The translations under genes and the position numbers were made by a program. Below are positions 59,391 to 64,000 of a DNA stretch of 64,000 nt, piece by piece. Under the pieces are notes generated by a model. The model was given only the letters and a program-made list of their open reading frames with translations. It was not told the origin of the DNA and searched no databases. How positions within the stretch are numbered: the first letter of the stretch is position 1; every line of letters starts with the position of its first letter. The DNA is taken from positions 1,333,475,915-1,333,539,914 of the forward strand of contig OY856409.1 of NCBI GenBank assembly GCA_963693085.1, read 5' to 3'. The stretch is from Alisma plantago-aquatica (taxonomy: Eukaryota; Streptophyta; Magnoliopsida; Alismatales; Alismataceae).

Positions 59391-59631
59391 TGTATGTATG
59401 TATGTATGTATGCATGCATGCATGCATGCATGCATGTATGTATGTATGTATGTATGTATTCATGTATGTATGTATGTATGTATGGGATTAAGAGAGAAAG
59501 ACCCCCCTCCCATGCCTGTGGAAGAGGCTGAATGCCCGAGAGGGTGGTAAATCAAGGAGAGAATTGGGATTCAAACCCGGGTCCCTTTGTTAGGGACACC
59601 GTGCTTGACCACTTGAGCCACTCCTTGTCGG
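59391..59631 (-). mobile_element. SINE copy 9 (family A)
   Basis: The tail 59391-59483 includes a GCAT run and the body is 59484-59631. A box GTGGCTCAAGTGGTCAAGC is intact; the B box is GGGTTTGAATCCC. Confidence 0.88.
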
Positions 59632-59834
59632 TGTATGTAAGTAAGTAAGTATGTATGGATGTATGTATGTATGGGATTAAGAGAGAGAGAGAGAGAGATT
59701 CCCCCCCTTTCCCATCCTGTGGCAGAGGCTGAACGTCTGGGAGGGTGGTAAATCAAGGCAGCAACTGGGATTCGAACTCGGGTCCCTTTATTAGGGGACA
59801 TCGTGCTTGACCACTTGAGTCACTCCTTGTCGGC
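59632..59834 (-). mobile_element. SINE copy 10 (family A)
   Basis: Tail 59632-59671 with GTAA variants, body 59672-59834. The body contains a GA-repeat expansion next to the tail. B box GAGTTCGAATCCC is intact. Confidence 0.88.
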
Positions 59835-60019
59835 TGTATGTATGTATGTATGTATGTATGTATGGGATTAAGAGAGAAAGATTTGTCCCCCCCTCCCACG
59901 CCTGTGGCGGAGGCTGAACTCCTGAGAGGGTGGTAAATCAAGGCGGCAACTGGGATTCGAACCTGTGTCCCTTTGTTAGGGGACACCGTGCTTGACCACT
60001 TGAGTCACTCCTTGTCGAC
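59835..60019 (-). mobile_element. SINE copy 11 (family A)
   Basis: Tail 59835-59863, body 59864-60019. B box AGGTTCGAATCCCAG is perfect and the A box is GTGACTCAAGTGGTCAAGC. It is a good consensus-like copy. Confidence 0.88.
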
Positions 60020-60037
60020 TGTATGTATGCATGTATG

Positions 60038-60071
<34 letters not shown>

Positions 60072-60262
60072 TGTATGGAGTTGGTATTATGTACGTATGC
60101 GTGCATGTATGTGATTAATAGAGAAATACACCCCCCTCACAACTTGTAGTGAAGGTCGGGCATCCAAGATAGTATTAAATTGAGAAATACTTATCCAATG
60201 GCTCAAACTCGAGTATCTTCATTGAGGAACACTTGATTTCACCAGCCTTTCTATCCCTTTAT
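60020..60262 (-). mobile_element. SINE copy 12 (family B-like)
   Basis: Tail 60020-60110 with a short interruption near 60077-60090. The body has GATTAATAGAGAAATACACC at the tail side and a family B head (ATTTCACCAGCCTTTCTATC). It is more diverged than copies 7 and 8. Confidence 0.6.
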
Positions 60263-60375
60263 TTTATGTATGGGATAAAGAGAGGCCTCCTCTCCCCTTC
60301 TCCCATACCCAAGGAAGAGGTGGAATGCACACAAGGATGGTAAACCAAGGCAACAACTCGGATCCGCCTTCATTG
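60263..60375 (-). mobile_element. SINE copy 13, 5'-truncated
   Basis: A very short tail (TTATGTATG) followed by GGATAAAGAGAGGCCTCC and GGTAAACCAAGGCAACAACT. It stops before the B box and A box, at the TATG tract of the next copy. Confidence 0.65.
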
Positions 60376-60600
60376 TATGTATGCATGTATGTATGTTTTT
60401 TTTAGTGTATGCATGTATTGGACTGACAGAAGGTGTTGCCCCCTAGTACCCCACAAACTACAAAAAACCTATATGTATAGTAGGGAGGTAAATCAATGAG
60501 TCTTGTCGATTGTTCCCAACCCGGTTCCCTCCATTAGGGAGACTCAAATGTTGACACATGGGCCATCCATCATAAACATGTATGTATATGTGTATTATAA
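60376..60600 (-). mobile_element. SINE-like copy 14 (divergent) and final CATA tract
   Basis: A tail with a T-run (60376-60420), then a body that keeps GTAGGGAGGTAAATCAATGA and AACCCGGTTCCCTCCATTAG, with a degenerate head ending near 60578. A last CATA tract (60579-60597) follows. This marks the right end of the chain. Confidence 0.5.
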
Positions 60601-61328
60601 ATTTTATGTATATACCGTTTTTAATTCAACTAAAGGGGTAAAAAAAGTCTAGCTACACACCAGGGTGTAACTTACATCCATAAAGCATATTAAAACATAT
60701 TTTACAATTCCAACCATCCTTAGAAGGTTTACAATAGGTCCTAATTTCTTATATTGAGCATTGAGGAAGTTCCAAATCTTTTTATAGGTACAAAGAAGTA
60801 GCTTTATTTCCTTCTCTATTTTAAAGAACACAGAGATCTCCTTACTCTTCTTCCTTTTATGCATCCTTATGTTTAAAGTAGTGTGCACAAGTAGTGATAC
60901 ACTACAACATAAAGATCCTCTAACCTTCATTCTTTTGGATAAAAACCTAAAACCATTGATGAATATATATTAGTGCACATCAGTTATTCTCTCGACCCTA
61001 ATCATTTCTACATGTGAATTAGTTCGGTGACTTACTGGTTCAACATTATCAAAACATGAACAAATCATTAATATATGTATTGATCTTTGTAATATATGAA
61101 AGTTACTAAGATCCATGTTGGAGAATGTAGTGACAAAAATATGCTTGCAACCACGTCATGTCCATGTTGGAGAATGTAGTGACAAAAATATGCTTGCAAC
61201 CACGTCATGTATGGGTAGAATCTATATGCAATAATGTTGTAAATTAGCATGTGTCATGTACAAAGTATTACCCAACACCCACCATCCTTGTTCAACAAGT
61301 AAAAAAACCCTACTTGTGTCTAGGTTTA
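60601..61328. other. Unassigned sequence with a 49-bp perfect tandem duplication
   Basis: No gene recognised. The unit at 61112-61160 is repeated exactly at 61161-61209, starting TCCATGTTGGAGAATGTAGT. Confidence 0.6.
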
Positions 61329-61617
61329 TGTAACATCCCAAGATTTGAGGCCTTGGATAACATCATCTTAAAAGGAATGATTGGACTACCCATATCACCA
61401 AGTGCACCTCCTTTTTCTAGAGCCCATCACTAAAGAACTCCATAGTTAAGTGTGCTTAGCTTGGAGTAGTATTAGGATGGGTGACCAGTTAGGAAGTTGA
61501 CCACGGATTACACATGAGTGAGGACAAAGCATGTAGTTAAGGCTAGTGTGGTCTGTGGGGCCATTCGTCATTCCTGAAACTCTATTAGTGCCTAGGGCAG
61601 TGAGCCCAGGTGTTACA
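61329..61617 (+). repeat. Cassandra 5' LTR
   Basis: 289 bases, TGTAACATCCCAAGATTTGA at the start and CCCAGGTGTTACA at the end. The 5S-like part is at about 61422-61503. Confidence 0.9.
61422..61503 (+). other. 5S rRNA-derived segment in the 5' LTR
   Basis: It includes GAACTCCATAGTTAAGTGTG and AGTATTAGGATGGGTGACC, corresponding to the internal Pol III promoter region (A box to C box) of plant 5S rRNA. It is not a 5S gene, because the gene ends are absent. Confidence 0.88.
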
Positions 61618-61619
61618 AA

Positions 61620-61632
61620 TGGTATTAGAGCC
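61620..61632 (+). other. Cassandra primer binding site
   Basis: TGGTATTAGAGCC lies 2 bases after the LTR. It differs from the tRNA-Met complement TGGTATCAGAGC by one base. Confidence 0.85.
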
Positions 61633-61858
61633 ATAACCCCTCTAGTAGGTGGGAACCACATGGGCATCTGGCATGCCAGTCTTGAGTCGTGCGGTCGAGG
61701 CATGTAGGAAAGGGCTATCCATGGTGATGTAGTCACCCTTGCGCTAGTATTATGTGATCGGGAGCTGGGTATTCATGGGCCATGTTGGGTCTACACTGAA
61801 ATGGGGAAATATTACGAGGTCATATAGTTGAGCCTTGACAAGGACATCAAGAGTCTAT

Positions 61859-61868
61859 GTGGGGGAGA
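61859..61868 (+). other. Cassandra polypurine tract
   Basis: GTGGGGGAGA next to the 3' LTR start. Confidence 0.8.
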
Positions 61869-61869
61869 T

Positions 61870-62160
61870 TGTAACGTCTCAAGATTTGAGGCCTTGGATA
61901 ACACAATCTTATAAGGAATGAATGGACTACCCATATCACCAAGGTGAACCTCCTTTTTTGGGAGACCATCGCTAAAGGACTCCATAGTTAAGCGTGCTCA
62001 GCTTGGAATAGTACTAGGATGGGTGACCAGTCAGGAAGTTGACCCTGACTTGCATGTGAGTGAGGACAAAATGCACAATTAAGGCTAGTGGTGGTCTGTG
62101 ATGCCAGTCGTCATTCCTAAAACTCTACTAGAACCTAGGGCAGTGGGCCCAGGTGTTACA
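61870..62160 (+). repeat. Cassandra 3' LTR
   Basis: 291 bases. The 5S-like segment at about 61964-62044 is closer to the 5S consensus than in the 5' LTR, with AGTTAAGCGTGCTCAGCTTG and AGTACTAGGATGGGTGACC. The two LTRs show clear but moderate divergence. Confidence 0.9.
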
Positions 62161-62479
62161 ATTGACTCAAATTATTAAGGGAACATCATTAGATCTAATT
62201 ATCATCAAAACGTAGGGTTGTAAATTACTTAAAACAATTAAAGAAGGCATCTTTACATACTTTTTGAGTTACAAGTAGATTTAGGCTTGAATTATATTTT
62301 TATTGGATTCTATGGATTTTTTATGAGCAATTTCATATATAACACTTTTCCATTAGGTAAACCCATAATTAAATACAATTTTCCTAAAATTAATTGCTTT
62401 CTGGACAATCAAGTGCTACCAGACGGGCCAAGGCAACCCGGACCCACCTAAAACAAAATGAAAAGACCATAAATAGGAC

Positions 62480-63684
62480 AGAGATATGATGATCCCAAGC
62501 CAAATTGAGAATAAAAGACCCTTAATGTGGATGATTTGAGTAATTAGGGTTTATATGAGTAGAAAAGATGTTTTAGGATTGGTTGACCTAAAAAGGATAA
62601 AGGTTGAGAAATAGATCTAAGAAACCCTAATGAATCCTAATAAGGCTTAGGAACCTTAGCAAGGAGTCCCAAGTCAATAAGGAGTTGTTTGGGATGTGAT
62701 TGTGACGATTAGGCATTATACATGGTTTTCAAGATCAAGATTTGCTTGACTTGGTTGGTTGGACTTCTTGATTGGATTGGATATCTTACATATATTTTTG
62801 GAGAGTTTTGAATTAGGTATGTGGTTATGCTTATGGCTATCACTCTAGTTTCATGGTGATTTCGAGGTTTTACTGGTTGCTTGAAATTAACTTCTTGGTT
62901 GACTTTTATTTCATGCAACTATAAAGTGACTATGGCTATCACAATAAATATATGTGCATGACTAGCTCAAATCCTAGTCCTCCTCTATAGATTTGAGTAC
63001 TTGTGAGAGATGGATGACCTAGTTATTGGTCTACCCTTGGGGTAGGATCATCAGATTATCATGATTCGATGTTTGGTCTACCTTTGGGTAGGATCATACG
63101 ACTATACAGTTCTATGTCTTGGTCTACCTATAGGGTAGGATCAAAAGGGGCTATTTGGGATCTACCATATGAGAAAGGTAGTATCCATGTCCACTATAGG
63201 GACAACACAGAGGAAAGGATATCTTAGGATTGAGTAGTTATGTTTAAGACGTAAAGTTTGATCTGTTAAACAATAATTTGGTTGCAATATGTTATTACAA
63301 ATAGATGCAAGCTTTTGGTTCCCCCACATACCAGTATAATTCATTATACCAATAGACATTTTGTTTGTCGGCATTTTAGGTCACATGTAGTTATATGCTT
63401 ATCAGAAAGTGGATAATCATCTAAAGTGACATTGAAAGAACAAAGTTAAATAAAGATTGGAGGTTTGTAGATAGATAGATTCCTATTTGGGGTAAAGTTC
63501 CTCAAATCTTATATTTTCAAGGTATGTGAAAAGAATTCTTTTTATCCTATTTTAAGTTTAGTTGTGGTTTAATTTAAATAATTATTTTTGATTATTTGCA
63601 AAACCAGTTGATCATGTTTTAGGATAACAACACCATCTTCTTAGCCTTCTTTAAATGGGGGTTGCTGAGGGTGGGGTCGTTATA
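62480..63684. repeat. Partial LTR related to the solo LTR at 11.7-14.5 kb
   Basis: It follows 13320-14477 in order. Shared blocks include GAGAAATAGATCTAA, CCACATACCAGTATA, ACATTTTGTTTGTCGGC and a GGTGGGGTCG end. The left 1.6 kb of the LTR is missing. Its end (GGGGTCGTTATA) corresponds to the TACA terminus of the first copy. Confidence 0.65.
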
Positions 63685-63960
63685 ATTTATTTCTCATGAA
63701 TAATCCAAATCTAGTTGGATTTACACATACTATAACGATTGTACATGATGTAGCCTTTTGGATCTTAGTGTATAAGTAAGAAAGATCATACAAAAATTTT
63801 AAACCCATTTCACCTTTGATTGGGGGGGGGTATAAAAATCTCTTCAAATTGATAACACAGATTGAGCTCCTTCATATGAGATCCTAAATCATATTTTCCA
63901 TGTGTAGTAAGACATTTCATGATTTTTAAAAAGACATGCCATGGTTTAATCTTGAGTACT
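63685..63960. other. Unassigned right-edge spacer
   Basis: AT-rich sequence with a G-run at 63822-63829. I see no gene in it. Confidence 0.4.
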
Positions 63961-63963
63961 CCA

Positions 63964-64000
63964 ACATGTATGTATGATATCAAGAGAGAGATTTCTATAC
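63964..64000 (-). mobile_element. Possible start of a further CATA-tailed SINE
   Basis: ACATGTATGTATG followed by ATATCAAGAGAGAGATTTCT resembles the tail and tail-side end of the SINE family (TATG then GGATTAAGAGAGAAAGATT). The window ends before the body can be read. Confidence 0.35.

Larger units (their letters stand above)
44031..60600 (-). mobile_element. Head-to-tail chain of LINEs and SINEs joined by CATA tracts
   Basis: Four LINE copies and about fourteen SINE copies or fragments lie next to one another in the same orientation. With a few degenerate exceptions, the junctions are (CATA)n tracts, seen as TATG on the plus strand. The only foreign insert is the solo LTR at 51159-54876, which sits inside a degenerate CATA tract between two SINEs and is marked by a GTATC duplication. 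Individual members are listed separately. Together they occupy about 12.8 kb without the solo LTR. Confidence 0.8.
61329..62160 (+). mobile_element. Cassandra-type TRIM carrying 5S rRNA sequence
   Basis: Two LTRs (61329-61617 and 61870-62160) start TGTAAC and end TGTTACA. A tRNA-Met-type PBS follows the first and a purine tract precedes the second. The interior is only about 250 bases and non-coding. Each LTR carries a stretch closely matching plant 5S rRNA. This combination defines the Cassandra family, non-autonomous elements of vascular plants mobilised by other LTR elements. No clear 5-bp target duplication is visible (GTTTA against ATTGA). Confidence 0.92.

Noticed and set aside
45926..60578. 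A CRISPR-like array or satellite, because similar 150-200 bp units recur at intervals
   Set aside because: The units are diverged tRNA-derived SINEs with Pol III boxes and variable CATA tails, interleaved with LINEs. Spacing and unit length are irregular and the DNA is eukaryotic.
44031..60600. Segmental tandem duplication as the explanation for the SINE chain
   Set aside because: Neighbouring SINEs differ in sequence, family, truncation point and tail length, and no multi-element block repeats. Copies 5 and 6 are the only pair similar enough to leave this open.
61422..62044. 5S rRNA genes
   Set aside because: Only the internal part of 5S is present, in two copies placed symmetrically in LTRs with PBS and PPT between them; this is a Cassandra element.

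Overview
This is plant nuclear DNA, AT-rich and intergenic. I could support no intact host gene, tRNA gene or rRNA gene. Almost every recognisable stretch is a transposable element or its relic: Ty1/copia, Ty3/gypsy (Athila/Tat-like and chromovirus-like LTRs), L1-type LINEs with a zf-RVT tail, a tRNA-derived SINE family, a Cassandra-type TRIM carrying 5S rRNA sequence, a CACTA end and a PIF/Harbinger relic. This combination points to a repeat-rich flowering plant. The species cannot be named from the sequence.

Layout. 1-2.2 kb: 3' end of a CACTA transposon. 4.15-4.8 kb: decayed Harbinger nuclease on the minus strand. 6.9-16.35 kb: minus-strand Athila/Tat-like element with two LTRs, PBS, PPT and gag relic but no recognisable pol. 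It is split by a 2.8-kb solo LTR (11666-14477), which itself holds a 111-bp poly(A) retroposon. 16.8-23.9 kb: plus-strand LTR element with a 3.2-kb LTR, tRNA-Met PBS, polypurine tract and a purine-rich, non-coding interior (LARD-like). 23.9-29.07 kb: minus-strand copia element, the best-preserved coding region. 29.96-34.7 kb: decayed plus-strand copia. 34.7-37.4 kb: collapsed Tat-like element. 37.4-38.4 kb: LINE endonuclease relic. 39.19-40.42 kb: GC-rich poly(A) retroposon with a 12-bp target duplication. 40.97-42.2 kb: candidate solo LTR. 42.2-44.0 kb: old LINE relic.

The outstanding structure is 44.03-60.6 kb. LINEs and SINEs, all on the minus strand, lie head to tail, and almost every junction is a (CATA)n tract. 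In plus-strand order they are LINE, SINE, SINE, LINE, SINE fragment, SINE, [solo LTR 51159-54876 with a perfect 5-bp duplication], SINE x3, LINE, SINE, LINE, then seven SINE copies. LINEs and SINEs both end in a (CATA)n tail instead of poly(A). All four LINE 3' ends carry a stem-loop about 30 nt from the tail, and its sequence differs between copies while the pairing is kept. This fits a LINE/SINE partnership that inserts at CATA microsatellites and lays down a fresh landing site each time.

61.33-62.16 kb is a complete Cassandra-type TRIM. 62.48-63.68 kb is a second copy of the LTR family found at 11.7-14.5 kb. Another SINE may begin at the right edge of the window. All similarities were judged by eye; no alignment or database search was run.
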